Positions 1-8,158 of a DNA stretch of 64,000 bases are shown piece after piece. Source of the DNA: G963701675 sp963701675 (GTDB taxonomy: Bacteria; Planctomycetota; Planctomycetia; Gemmatales; Gemmataceae); contig OY969623.1 of the NCBI GenBank assembly GCA_963701675.1, forward strand, positions 2,294,001 through 2,358,000, written 5' to 3'. Position 1 is the first letter of the stretch. Every line of letters starts with the position of its first letter. The position numbers and the translations under genes were made by a program. The notes below the pieces were generated by a model that had not been told where the DNA came from, ran no database searches, and was given only the letters and a program-made list of their open reading frames with translations.

Positions 1-1687
1 TGTCCTCCGAATCACCGACCGCTTCCACGGAGCTCGCGCGAATTCGGATGACCGAATCCTCCGGCAGCTCCGATAGCTTGTCGTTCAGTTCAAGGATGTC
101 GCGCACCTCGTCGTCCGTCATGCTCCCGGACGTTTTTCCCAACGCGAGCAACAGAACCGTGCCGCCAGGGCCGCCGAGCGATTGGGTGGCCGTGATCTTG
201 GGATCCGAATGAGGCATGGGATGACGGATGAGCGTCGGCGCCTCAGCCGCCGTCGAATCCTGGAGTCGTTCAAGCCGGCCTGATGGATCAACAAAGAACA
301 TTGCCGCGTTGGTGTGAGGCGGAATCTCAGCGTCCGTGATGTATGTATCTCCCGGCCGTAATGGAACGGCACGCGCCAGCAGACGAGGTCGAATGCGCTC
401 ACGGTGCACGGTAATCGCGAGCGGCTTCAATTCCGGCGGCTTCGAGAAAGGTCCCCATTCGAACCGCCAGGCAGCAAAGCCGAATGCAAAGAACAAGAGC
501 GCGCCGACAGCAAGGATCCAGCGACCGTATTTCGGCGGATTCGCAGCCCGCTCGAGCGCATCCGCGAATTCATCGGCGGTGGCGTAGCGATCTCTCGGGT
601 CCTTTTCAATGGTGCGCAAACAAATGCTTGCCAATGACGGTGAGACCCCTCCCTTATGAATCGCATCGCGGTCGAAGTCGCAGGCCTGTGCCTTTCGTAT
701 CGTTTCCGGATAACTCGGGCTTTCGTACGGCGCTTTGCCGGTTAAAACGCGATACAGAACTGCCCCAAGTCCGAAAATGTCGGAGTGCGGTTGGATGCGG
801 TCGGTCTGGCAGAGCGCTTGCTCAGGAGACATGTAAACGGGAGTGCCGCCCGAAGCGGAGTTATCGTCTTGCCAGCTGTGACGAACGCGTGCCAGGCCAA
901 AGTCGATGACGCCAGGCTCCCCGACATCGTCAATGAGAATGTTGTCGGGTTTTAGATCCTGATGCGTGACACCGGCCCGATGCGCCGCCGCCAGTGCCCG
1001 TGCGACTTTCGCCAGGATGGTTGCGACCTTTGTTGCACTCGGTTTGTCCTGTGTTATGTACTGTTCCAGAGTTCGACCGCTCACGAACTCCAACACCAGA
1101 CACGGCCGTCCTTCGTGCACATCAAAATGAAGGACACGCGGGATATGCGGATGATTCAGCCTGGCAAGCGTCTGTCCTTCCGTGAGAATGCGGTCCCGAT
1201 CCAACGTTGCGGGCTGAATAGGATGGTTGCTCAATTTGATAATGACGGCCTTGCCGAGATGGGAATCAATTGCGTGATACACGGTCCCTTGCGAGCCTCT
1301 TCCGAGTTCGCGCACTACCTGGTATTTTCCGATGACCTTGGGCTGCAAGCTATCGGTCGGCGCGGCGCCGTGCGGGTGAGTTTGATTTGCAACAAACGAT
1401 TTCAGTTTGGCAATGTCGCTGTGATTCGCATCCACTAGCTCTGGGCTGAACTCTTGTAGATAGGTGTCCAAGGACGGCCGTTCGCCGGTGCGCCGGCGAT
1501 ACTCAAAATCCAGTTGGATGAGCTCGATGAGCAACGGCAATCGACGATCCGACGGCGCCGCGTTCAAGAAATTGCGGATGTTCGGCCGGTGGCCGGCTTT
1601 CCACCCGCCTTCAAAGTACATCGCTTGTTCGTCGACCCAGCCTTTGATGTCGACGGTGTCCAGAAGGGGTACGTCGTGAGCGGGCAT
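1..1687 (-). CDS. Transmembrane Ser/Thr protein kinase, partial (C-terminus outside window)
   Basis: Hanks-type Ser/Thr kinase reading leftwards out of the window; no stop codon is reached, so the C-terminus is missing. From the ATG at 1685-1687 there is a leader of about 115 residues common in planctomycete kinases, then the glycine loop GRGSQG (129-134), the ATP-binding lysine K151 in VIIK, a catalytic loop HQDLKPDN (242-249; R of HRD is Q, catalytic D244 kept), DFG near 262 and SPE instead of APE. A hydrophobic stretch near 385-405 (WILAVGALLFFAFGFAAW) is one membrane span, followed by at least 150 residues that would lie outside the cytoplasm and could sense a ligand. I do not recognise that outer domain. 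The kinase call is certain; substrate and signal are unknown. Confidence 0.93.
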   Translation of the reverse strand, partial: MPAHDVPLLDTVDIKGWVDEQAMYFEGGWKAGHRPNIRNFLNAAPSDRRLPLLIELIQLDFEYRRRTGERPSLDTYLQEFSPELVDANHSDIAKLKSFVANQTHPHGAAPTDSLQPKVIGKYQVVRELGRGSQGTVYHAIDSHLGKAVIIKLSNHPIQPATLDRDRILTEGQTLARLNHPHIPRVLHFDVHEGRPCLVLEFVSGRTLEQYITQDKPSATKVATILAKVARALAAAHRAGVTHQDLKPDNILIDDVGEPGVIDFGLARVRHSWQDDNSASGGTPVYMSPEQALCQTDRIQPHSDIFGLGAVLYRVLTGKAPYESPSYPETIRKAQACDFDRDAIHKGGVSPSLASICLRTIEKDPRDRYATADEFADALERAANPPKYGRWILAVGALLFFAFGFAAWRFEWGPFSKPPELKPLAITVHRERIRPRLLARAVPLRPGDTYITDAEIPPHTNAAMFFVDPSGRLERLQDSTAAEAPTLIRHPMPHSDPKITATQSLGGPGGTVLLLALGKTSGSMTDDEVRDILELNDKLSELPEDSVIRIRASSVEAVGDSED

Positions 1688-2249
1688 CGGACTCCTCCGC
1701 ACCCATCGAGAAATGGGGCGATGATGTATGCACAGCATACCGCGCCCGCGGTGCGTGGTCCATCAAATATGGAGCGCCAGCGGTTCGCTAGGTAAGATGG
1801 CAAAGAAGCGCGAGAATTGGAGATTGGGCGCCGACACCGTTCGACGCGGGCCGTGCTCTCATTCAGCCATGGGAATCTTTGATGGTCTTGAACATGGCCA
1901 GCGACTTCGAGATTTCCGCGTGGCGTTTTTCCTGTTCGTCGCCACTAATCGGTTGCAGGAATCCAAACTTGAGCGCCGCACGATTTTCAATATCGCAGGC
2001 AGCAAGAACGACGGCACCAGCGCGTTCAACGCACGCGCTTCCGCCGTAACCCTGAGCATTATCTCCGTCGACTAGAGGATCAACTGACCCAGCTAACTTT
2101 GCTGGCCTAGTTGTTTTTTGTGAGGGATGCGGTCCAAAGGTCTCGCACATACGGCACCGAATAAGGATTGTTGCTTCGATGGATGTGGTGCGATACTATG
2201 TGGCGGTTGGATACGTTCATCACCACCGCTACCTCTTGTGACCTCCGCA
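1688..2249. other. Intergenic region, no supported gene
   Basis: About 560 bp between the start of the leftward kinase and a rightward WD40 fragment. No frame gives a convincing protein. A minus-strand stretch ending at 1863 (SLAMFKTIKDSHG) faintly resembles a TPR helix but stands alone. The 5' part must hold the kinase promoter, but I could not identify one. Confidence 0.5.
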
Positions 2250-2555
2250 ATGCCCGCACGTCGTTTCATCGTCATTGGCGTCATGGTCGTTCTTACTCTC
2301 GGCGCCGCGGGTGTCTGGTGGCTACGGAAGCCGCCGGAGCAGCAGAAAGAAGCGGTCGAGATCCCGGCGGATGGATTCGAGAAACCGCCTGCGCGTGGAG
2401 CAGACGTTGATTCGTGCCAGGGGCGGGCGCGACTTGTGTCGCAACTAGGCCATTCACAAGCCGTAACATATGTTGCAATATTCCCCGACGGAAAGAAGGT
2501 TCTCACAGGAAGCGAAGATGGAGCCTGCGTGTGGGACGTCGACTCTGGACGGTAG
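2250..2555 (+). pseudogene. WD40-repeat protein, truncated after its first repeat
   Basis: From the ATG at 2250 a short basic segment is followed by one membrane helix (FIVIGVMVVLTLGAAGVWWL, about residues 6-25), a linker, and a single near-complete WD40 blade near residues 70-100 (VAIFPDGKKVLTGSEDG, then VWDVDSGR). WD40 proteins need several blades to close a propeller, and this frame stops right after the first at TAG 2553-2555. A membrane-anchored WD40 protein is therefore most likely broken here. GTG at 2238 is an alternative start. The next gene begins 68 bp downstream with unrelated sequence, so the rest of the propeller has been lost by rearrangement rather than by a point stop alone. 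Confidence 0.65.
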
Positions 2556-2623
2556 GGCTGGCCCGCCTCGTCTGTCCGGATCCAGCGAGCCGCGGATACC
2601 TTGGTCCGGGCAGGAGTCCAGAG

Positions 2624-3826
2624 ATGCGTTCGCAGCACAAGCGGAGAGTAAGCTCCTACCGATGGCGGCCGCGACTCGAATCACTTGAGGGACGATTAGC
2701 CCCCGGCACGTGTTTCAGGGCGTCTGGCATGGCAGCTCTCCACACCCCGCACGGCGTGGAGGAATCCATACAGCATTCCTTCGTAAGTAGTTGGTTTTTG
2801 CAAATGGAACGGGAAAAGAAGATGAGGGGCGAAACGTGCTATAGCGAGACAAACTCCAACGCGCGCCATGCGGTCACAGAAAACACTCGAATTGGACCCA
2901 TCGCTTGCTCTTCGTCATCGCGATTGGAAGTCGCTGCGAGGGAGCGGTTCCTGGAAAGTCCTATCCAATTATCATTAGAAGACCCACATTTCTGTGACTC
3001 CATGTGGGGCCCGGAACTCGACCGAGCCGTCCCGATTAAAGGTGCTTTGGCTTCCGCCGATTCACGGACGCCAGCAACTGACGTTTTTCTGGGCGACGCT
3101 AAGATCCTTGGCGCCCCTTCGACGCGAACCGGGATGGTTCGGCAGTTTGATTCGGGGATCGCCTTGTCACGTCCGCAATACGTTGCTGCTTCCCAACTAT
3201 TATCAAGCTCGGTCAAAGTGGCGCCCGAACGGAAATCCGCGCGAGCTCAGCAAGGCATGGCCGGCGAGTCGCCTCTCCAGCTCGAGCCAAACCTCGGACA
3301 GCAACCTGCGGAAGTGAAATTTCTCGCCCGAGCGCCTGGATACACCTTATTCTTGACAGCCGCTGAAGCCGTCATGGTTATTACCGAGTACGAGAGCGTG
3401 CCTGAGCCGACGTCAAACGATCTGCTTCAGAACACAATGGTCGGACGCGAAACACCACCGCGAATCAGGGATCAGAGTGTCATTCGCATGCGTTGGGATG
3501 ATGCGAATGGGACGCCCACAATCCGTGGCGAAAATCGGTTGCCTGGGATCAGTAATTATTTCATCGGCAACGATCCATCCAACTGGGTCACAGAAGTGCC
3601 GCACTTTGGCCAGGTCGTGTACGAGGATGTCTATCCGGGTATCGACCTAACGTTTTACGATTCCGGTCAGCGACAGATGGAATATGACTGGATTGTAGCG
3701 CCCGGAGCTGATCCAGCTGACATTCGTATGGTGATCGAAGGCGCAGAGACTTTGGACGTGGATGCCGATGGCAACCTCGTTATGAGAAGAGGAAGGCATG
3801 ACGGCAACTCGGGACGGTTACCATAG
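2624..3826 (+). CDS. Exported SBBP-type protein, N-terminal domain only
   Basis: The ATG at 2624 gives a basic N-terminus and the planctomycete export-associated motif LESLEGRLAPG (about residues 14-24). A poorly conserved stretch follows. From about residue 220 the sequence matches the domain that precedes SBBP beta-propeller repeats: PLQLEPNLGQQPAEVKFLAR, PGYTLFLTAAEAV, GISNYFIGNDPSNW and PGIDLTFYDSGQRQMEYDW. In that family several hundred residues of SBBP repeats should follow; here the frame ends at 3826, right after the domain. The following DNA is a dehalogenase remnant, so the gene has probably lost its 3' part. If still made, it would be a surface or secreted protein of unknown role. 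Confidence 0.7.
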   Translation: MRSQHKRRVSSYRWRPRLESLEGRLAPGTCFRASGMAALHTPHGVEESIQHSFVSSWFLQMEREKKMRGETCYSETNSNARHAVTENTRIGPIACSSSSRLEVAARERFLESPIQLSLEDPHFCDSMWGPELDRAVPIKGALASADSRTPATDVFLGDAKILGAPSTRTGMVRQFDSGIALSRPQYVAASQLLSSSVKVAPERKSARAQQGMAGESPLQLEPNLGQQPAEVKFLARAPGYTLFLTAAEAVMVITEYESVPEPTSNDLLQNTMVGRETPPRIRDQSVIRMRWDDANGTPTIRGENRLPGISNYFIGNDPSNWVTEVPHFGQVVYEDVYPGIDLTFYDSGQRQMEYDWIVAPGADPADIRMVIEGAETLDVDADGNLVMRRGRHDGNSGRLP

Positions 3827-3838
3827 CATTACGCTACA

Positions 3839-3964
3839 ACTACCAGACTTTGTGTGGACGAGGGCGAAGGCGCTCCCATCGTTTTCGCGCATGGAAACAC
3901 CACCTCATCCTATCTGTGGCGCAACGTCATGCCGGCCTGTCGTGGCTTGGGCCGGCTCCCAAGC
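3839..3964 (+). pseudogene. Haloalkane dehalogenase-like alpha/beta hydrolase remnant
   Basis: A short in-frame stretch reads DEGEGAPIVFAHGN, then TSSYLWRNVMPACRGLGRL. This is the classic start of a haloalkane dehalogenase, containing the oxyanion-hole HGN motif and the following helix. The nucleophile region and everything after it are absent, and upstream the similarity fades within about 5 codons. It is a gene relic of about 40 codons sitting between the truncated SBBP gene and the next membrane protein. Confidence 0.6.
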
Positions 3965-4084
3965 CACGATGATACTGCGCCGGTCCCTGTTTCCATTACC
4001 GCGTTTTTCTTGCGCCCACGGCTCAGCATGAATCTCGCGCTGCGTTTCGCGAATAAGATTAGAGCAACTTGGCGCGAGGATGAA

Positions 4085-4843
4085 ATGACCGAACAAGCCC
4101 TACCCCAACCACAACCGCCCGCAATACAAGCACCCCCAGTGAGCCAACAAGCGGCAGGCAGTTCTTGGTTACGTGCGTGGGAGGTGTTCGTTTTGCCCAT
4201 CTTAGGGGTAGCGCTCCTGGGGTATCAGGCATATTTGATGCAACGACAAACGGACCTAATCGACAGCCAAGTTAAGATTAGTGAGCGGCAAACGTCCCTC
4301 GGCGAACAGCAAACGAAATTGACGGAAGTGCAAACCGACTTGGCCCGCTCCCAACTAAGCCCGAAATTACGTTTTGAGCGCAACAAGGATAACGAATTCC
4401 TTATTACGAATTTGGCTGAACCCGTTCAGGACTTAACCGCGACGTGTATTTCATTCATGGAATTCCCCACGAAGAAAGGCTCAAAGCTAATTGCGATTGA
4501 CGGCTTTTTCCGTACTAGCGTGGAGCGTGCGGCGCGCTCAGGGACGGTATATTACTACCCTTCCCCCAACTTGTTATTGTGGTTTATCGAGGCAACCGAT
4601 GCGCTGGGGCGTGGAGAGCGTCGCGTTTTACAGTACGTCGAGTTAGATTACTTCAACCGAATTGGTGAAAAACGAACTGAACGATACGTAGTCGCTTGGC
4701 CGACCACGTATCAAACTTACCCAACGGATAAGCGTCCTCTGTTCGACGCGCGTTTTGACTTCAAAGCGTTTGAAAAAGAGCCTGACCAAAAGGCAGCGGT
4801 GGAAGCATTCCAGAGATTGCTTGAAAAACTGAAAGCCGAGTAG
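4085..4843 (+). CDS. Single-span membrane protein with coiled coil, unknown function
   Basis: I chose the ATG at 4085 because a GAGGA box lies about 5 bp upstream; the same frame is open further upstream through the dehalogenase relic, with an alternative ATG at 4028. The 252-residue product has a Pro/Gln-rich cytoplasmic start, one membrane helix at about residues 35-55 (VFVLPILGVALLGYQAYLM), and a regular heptad-like coiled coil rich in Q, T and L (SERQTSLGEQQTKLTEVQTD). A beta-rich C-terminal domain of about 160 residues follows, containing LRFERNKDNEFLITNLAEPV. The plan resembles bacterial proteins with a membrane anchor, stalk and soluble domain, but I recognise no family. It stands alone between relics and an IS66 fragment. 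Confidence 0.75.
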   Translation: MTEQALPQPQPPAIQAPPVSQQAAGSSWLRAWEVFVLPILGVALLGYQAYLMQRQTDLIDSQVKISERQTSLGEQQTKLTEVQTDLARSQLSPKLRFERNKDNEFLITNLAEPVQDLTATCISFMEFPTKKGSKLIAIDGFFRTSVERAARSGTVYYYPSPNLLLWFIEATDALGRGERRVLQYVELDYFNRIGEKRTERYVVAWPTTYQTYPTDKRPLFDARFDFKAFEKEPDQKAAVEAFQRLLEKLKAE

Positions 4844-5261
4844 CCGCATCGCTGGCAAACGTACACCGAGAGTGATCGCGCGTTGCGAGTTTCGAATGCA
4901 TCGACCGGGTCCCCGAATGTCATTCGAAATCGCGGACCCAGTTGTTAATTCACATTTCAGAGTGTGTAAGTCTGCGATAAGGCGGCACGGGTAGTTTTCT
5001 CGGCGTTTGTGCAACGATGGAAAATCGGGGCTACCGAGTTCAGCTCAGCATGTTGGGCGTATTCAATCCGTTTTCGTCAGTGGAAGTCTCGTTATCGACT
5101 GGCCCATCGACTTGGATGCCAATAAGGCTGACGTGGCAGCCGCCCCGGTAGTTGATCGGGTAATTCAAGCGGAACGGATCGACGCACCACGCTTCCCTGC
5201 CTGGGGGATCGATAGGAGTACGGGAGAGCCCATTATCGCGATGGGCTCAATTCGGCAAAGA
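4844..5261. other. Intergenic region before partial IS66
   Basis: About 420 bp with no supported gene. A 129-codon rightward frame from 5007 runs on into sequence antisense to the IS66 tnpB gene and has no family resemblance. The missing IS66 tnpC gene would be expected on the minus strand here and is not present. Confidence 0.5.
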
Positions 5262-5654
5262 TCAACTGGCCCCACCGGGCGACGCGACCCGTTCGCCCAA
5301 GCTGCGATGAAAGCGGAGCCGTTGCCGTGCCGACGTCAAGTCGATGCCTTGCAAGATCAGAGACAACTGCACGGCGGTGAGTTCCAGACCCGGTAGACTC
5401 TCCCCGGTGGCTACGGTCGGCATTTGGAAGCGCCCGCGTTCGAGCCGCTTGTACCAGATCCAAAACCCAGACCCGTCCCAGGCCAAGATCTTCATCAAGT
5501 CCCGCCGCCGATTGACGAACACGAACCAATGGCCCGAGGCCGGTTCTTGGCGCAGCACCGCTTCGGTCAATGCGAGCAAGCCCCGAAAGCTCTTGCGCAT
5601 GTCGGTCGCGTCGCGAGCCAGATACACTTTGGTCTGAGCCGCAGCGGCAATCAC
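5262..5654 (-). CDS. tnpB: IS66 family accessory protein TnpB
   Basis: A 130-residue protein typical of IS66 OrfB: KVYLARDATDMRKSFRGLLA near the start, then GHWFVFVNRRRDLMKILAWD and GFWIWYKRLERGRFQMP. In IS66 elements this small protein is needed for transposition together with TnpA and the DDE transposase TnpC. Its ATG overlaps the tnpA stop codon (5651-5654, ATGA), as usual for translational coupling in the family. No tnpC follows downstream (below 5262), so this is an incomplete element that could move only with a transposase supplied from elsewhere. Confidence 0.9.
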   Translation of the reverse strand: MIAAAAQTKVYLARDATDMRKSFRGLLALTEAVLRQEPASGHWFVFVNRRRDLMKILAWDGSGFWIWYKRLERGRFQMPTVATGESLPGLELTAVQLSLILQGIDLTSARQRLRFHRSLGERVASPGGAS

Positions 5655-6049
5655 GGCCGTTCCCCGGAGGAGTCGGCCGGTGTGTCGAGCGTCGCCAGAA
5701 TCCGCCGCAGGGCCGTGGCATCAAAGCACGCGGGAATGCGCAGCACGTGCCCGCGGGGATGGACCATCTCGATGGGATTGCCAAGGGTCAAGGGAAGAGG
5801 CACGGCCAGGAAGGGAGACTCCACTCCGTTGCTGCGTAAATCAACAACCGAGCGCCTGGGCTTCATGCGGTGAGCATCCCGCGGCGAATGCCGATCGCGT
5901 TCTCGCAGGGTTCGCCGCCACCAATGAAACTGGTGTTCGCGAATTCCCTCACGCTCGCAGAAACCGCGCGTCCCCAAACCACTGGCGGCCTGCCGCCGAA
6001 TCAGTTGTCGCCAATAACGTTCCTTGACGACATCAGGAGACTTGGCCAT
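5651..6049 (-). CDS. tnpA: IS66 family accessory protein TnpA
   Basis: This is the first gene of the partial IS66 element. I use the ATG at 6049, giving a product starting MAKSPDVVKERYW; a longer in-frame start at 6118 adds residues not expected in the family. The helix-turn-helix half reads WRQLIRRQAASGLGTRGFC followed by FHWWRRTLRER, a standard IS66 OrfA signature. The C-terminal half (FLAVPLPL, HVLRIPACFD, LRRILATLD) also fits the family. It overlaps tnpB by 4 bp. Confidence 0.85.
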   Translation of the reverse strand: MAKSPDVVKERYWRQLIRRQAASGLGTRGFCEREGIREHQFHWWRRTLRERDRHSPRDAHRMKPRRSVVDLRSNGVESPFLAVPLPLTLGNPIEMVHPRGHVLRIPACFDATALRRILATLDTPADSSGERP

Positions 6050-6317
6050 CGCTGCACCCCGGAGTTGGACGTGGACTGTCCCCAGCGTATCACGCCACGC
6101 AAGATGCGCCGGATGCAACGGTCACGGCATAACGACTCTCGTGTAAGATTGGTTTGCTGGCCGAGGTATCTTATCGGAGTTGATAATCGCGGAAAGCGAC
6201 TCCCGTATGGATAAGTTATTCGGCCGATGTGTAAGACGGCAGTTCCATGCAACATGGGTACGTTGATCGACGCCGAGATTCGGCCGAAATCGATTGACAA
6301 CCCTGCGTTCAGACCCG

Positions 6318-7435
6318 ATGCTGGGACGCATCCAGCGCTTCGGGATTATCGCGATGAACTTTCTTCTGCAGCCCTGGCACCTCTTGGTTCTGAGCTTGGC
6401 CGGTTGGGTCAACCGTCAGCAACAATCCGTCATCGATTACCTGCTCACGGAGAACCGGGTCCTCCGGGAAAACCTCGGCAAACGCCGGATTTTGCTTAGC
6501 GACGATCAACGCCGACGTTTGGCCGTCAAAGGCAAAGTCCTCGGTCGCAAGCTCCTGGGGGAAATCGGCTGCATTTTTACTCCGGATACCATTCTGCGCT
6601 GGCACCACAAGCTCATCGCCCGAAAATGGGACTACAGTGACCGTCGGAAGAAGGTTGGGCGACCACCCACGCCCCAGGCCGTTCAAGAGTTGATCGTCCG
6701 CATCGCCCGCGACAATCCGACTTGGGGTTACGATCGAATTGAAGGAGCCCTGGCGAACCTCGGGCATGACCTGTCGTACACCACGGTCGGCAACATGTTG
6801 AAATCGCACGGTATCGAGCCGGCGCCGGAACGGAAGAGGCAATCCACCTGGAAGACATTTTTGAAGTCTCACTGGGACCTGTTGGCAGCGATCGATTTCA
6901 CGACGGTTGAGGTTTGGACTCGCTACGGACTGGTCACGTACTATCTGCTCGTGCTGATGGAGATCGCCAGCCGACGCGTGCACTTGGCCGGGATCACCGT
7001 GTATCCCGACGAGGCATGGATGAAGCAAACTGCGCAATCTGACCGCGGCCGGCGATGGCTTTTTGCAGGGCAAGCATTATACTGCTCATGGATCGCGACA
7101 GCAAGTTCAGTGTGGCGTTTCGCGAACTCTTGCAGGACGCCGATGTGAAAGCAGTGCGGCTCCCCGCACGGTCGCCGAATCTCAATGCTCATCTCGAACG
7201 CTTTTGGCGAAGCCTTCGCCACGAGTGTTTGGACCGGATGATCTTTTTCGGTGAGGAGATGCTACGGCGGACGGTCCGGGAGTTTCTGACCCATTTTCAT
7301 CAGGAGCGGAATCATCAAGGGCTGGGAAATCGGCTGATCGAGCCGGGAGCGGAAGTCGGACGCTGCGTCGGCGACGTGCAATGTCGTGAGCGCTTAGGCG
7401 GAGTGTTGCGTTACTACTATCGGACGGCGGCGTAG
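6318..7435 (+). pseudogene. Integrase-core (DDE) transposase with two frameshifts
   Basis: This transposase has an N-terminal helix-turn-helix region and an integrase catalytic core. The first frame (to 7148) carries RDNPTWGYDRIEGALANLGH and HWDLLAAIDFTTVEVWTRYG (first Asp in AAIDF). Near 7033 about two bases are missing, so NLT.AGDGFLQGKHY continues in another frame. Near 7082 one extra A shifts the frame again to LLMDRDSKFSVAFRELL (second Asp region) and SPNLNAHLERFWRSLRHECL (catalytic Glu), ending at TAG 7435. The three DDE positions survive but not in one frame, so the element is dead unless the indels are assembly errors. Alternative start ATG at 6354. Confidence 0.85.
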
Positions 7436-7614
7436 AGTCGTCTCAATACGGTACGCACAAACGCCACTATCCTGGCGGCGCGATTCATCTCTGCCATTAG
7501 TTGTTCAGTCACGGAAGTTCGGCCTAGATTCTGATCGCAAATTCCCGGAGATTGTCGCTTTCGCTCAAGCCGGCTGTTTGTCCGAATAAATTATCCATAC
7601 GGGGTGAATTGGTT

Positions 7615-7701
7615 CAACGAGTTTTGAATTTACATTCGTACACTTGCGCCGAAACGTCGGCGCTAATTTGGGGTGTACGGATGTGCGTTCAAAACTCGGT
7701 G
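7615..7701. repeat. Palindromic MITE-like element, copy 1
   Basis: Imperfect inverted arms (7615-7643 and 7673-7701, about 29 bp each) enclose an inner perfect 7 bp stem, GCGCCGA (7646-7652) and TCGGCGC (7657-7663), with loop AACG. Related copies lie at 38726-38806 and 58555-58635. It directly abuts the 5' end of a kinase fragment. Confidence 0.7.
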
Positions 7702-7719
7702 ACCCACTACACCCAACTG

Positions 7720-7935
7720 GATCGGATCGTCGCGCTGAAAATCCCGCACACCGGATTGCTAACCAACGACACCGAACTGCAGCGCTTCCACCGCGAAGCC
7801 CGCGCCGCGGCTCAGTTGCGGCATCCGGGTATCGTCACGGTGCATTCGGTCGAAACACTCGATGGGCTGCCGACCATCGTCTCCGACTTCATAGCCGGCT
7901 ACCCGCTAAAAGATCTTTTGCAAGACCTTTTCTGG
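7720..7935 (+). pseudogene. Ser/Thr protein kinase N-lobe fragment
   Basis: In frame 7552-7995, the stretch from about 7723 reads DRIVALKIPHTGLLTNDTEL, FHREARAAAQLRHPGIVTVH and DGLPTIVSDFIAGYPLKDLL. This is the N-lobe of a planctomycete Hanks kinase (VALK lysine, alpha-C helix EAR). The glycine loop is missing on the left, where the palindromic element ends, and the catalytic loop is missing on the right. The flanking translated sequence is unrelated. The palindromic repeat forms the left boundary, which suggests that its insertion, or recombination at it, cut the gene. Confidence 0.75.
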
Positions 7936-8112
7936 AGGCTAGTTTTACCTTGTTGTCGCTCTCTTGTGCGTTGGCAGGTGCATGGTTATTCTTGAAGAAA
8001 TCTCCCACTTGCACAAAAAGCCCAGCACCTGCACAAGAACCTAACTAAAAAGGCAGGTTCCTGTGCAAAGCCGGCCAAAGATCGCTGATCCACTTTACCG
8101 GGCGCGTACGTC

Positions 8113-8146
8113 GATGCAGTTCAAAACTCGCCCGGCTTGTCACCAT
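8113..8146 (+). repeat. 34 bp transposon-end-like repeat
   Basis: This 34 bp sequence recurs inverted at 52054-52087 with one mismatch. At the second site it lies just outside a transposase C-terminal fragment, so it is probably the end of that IS family. It shares the core GTTCAAAACTCG with the palindromic elements. Confidence 0.6.
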
Positions 8147-8158
8147 GAACCTTCGACG

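Noticed and set aside
1863..2150. Minus-strand frame ending SLAMFKTIKDSHG, similar to a TPR helix
   Set aside because: Only about 15 residues fit, with no second TPR and no start signal; chance similarity cannot be excluded.
5007..5396. Rightward 129-codon frame
   Set aside because: Its second half is antisense to IS66 tnpB, and the first half has no family resemblance or ribosome site.
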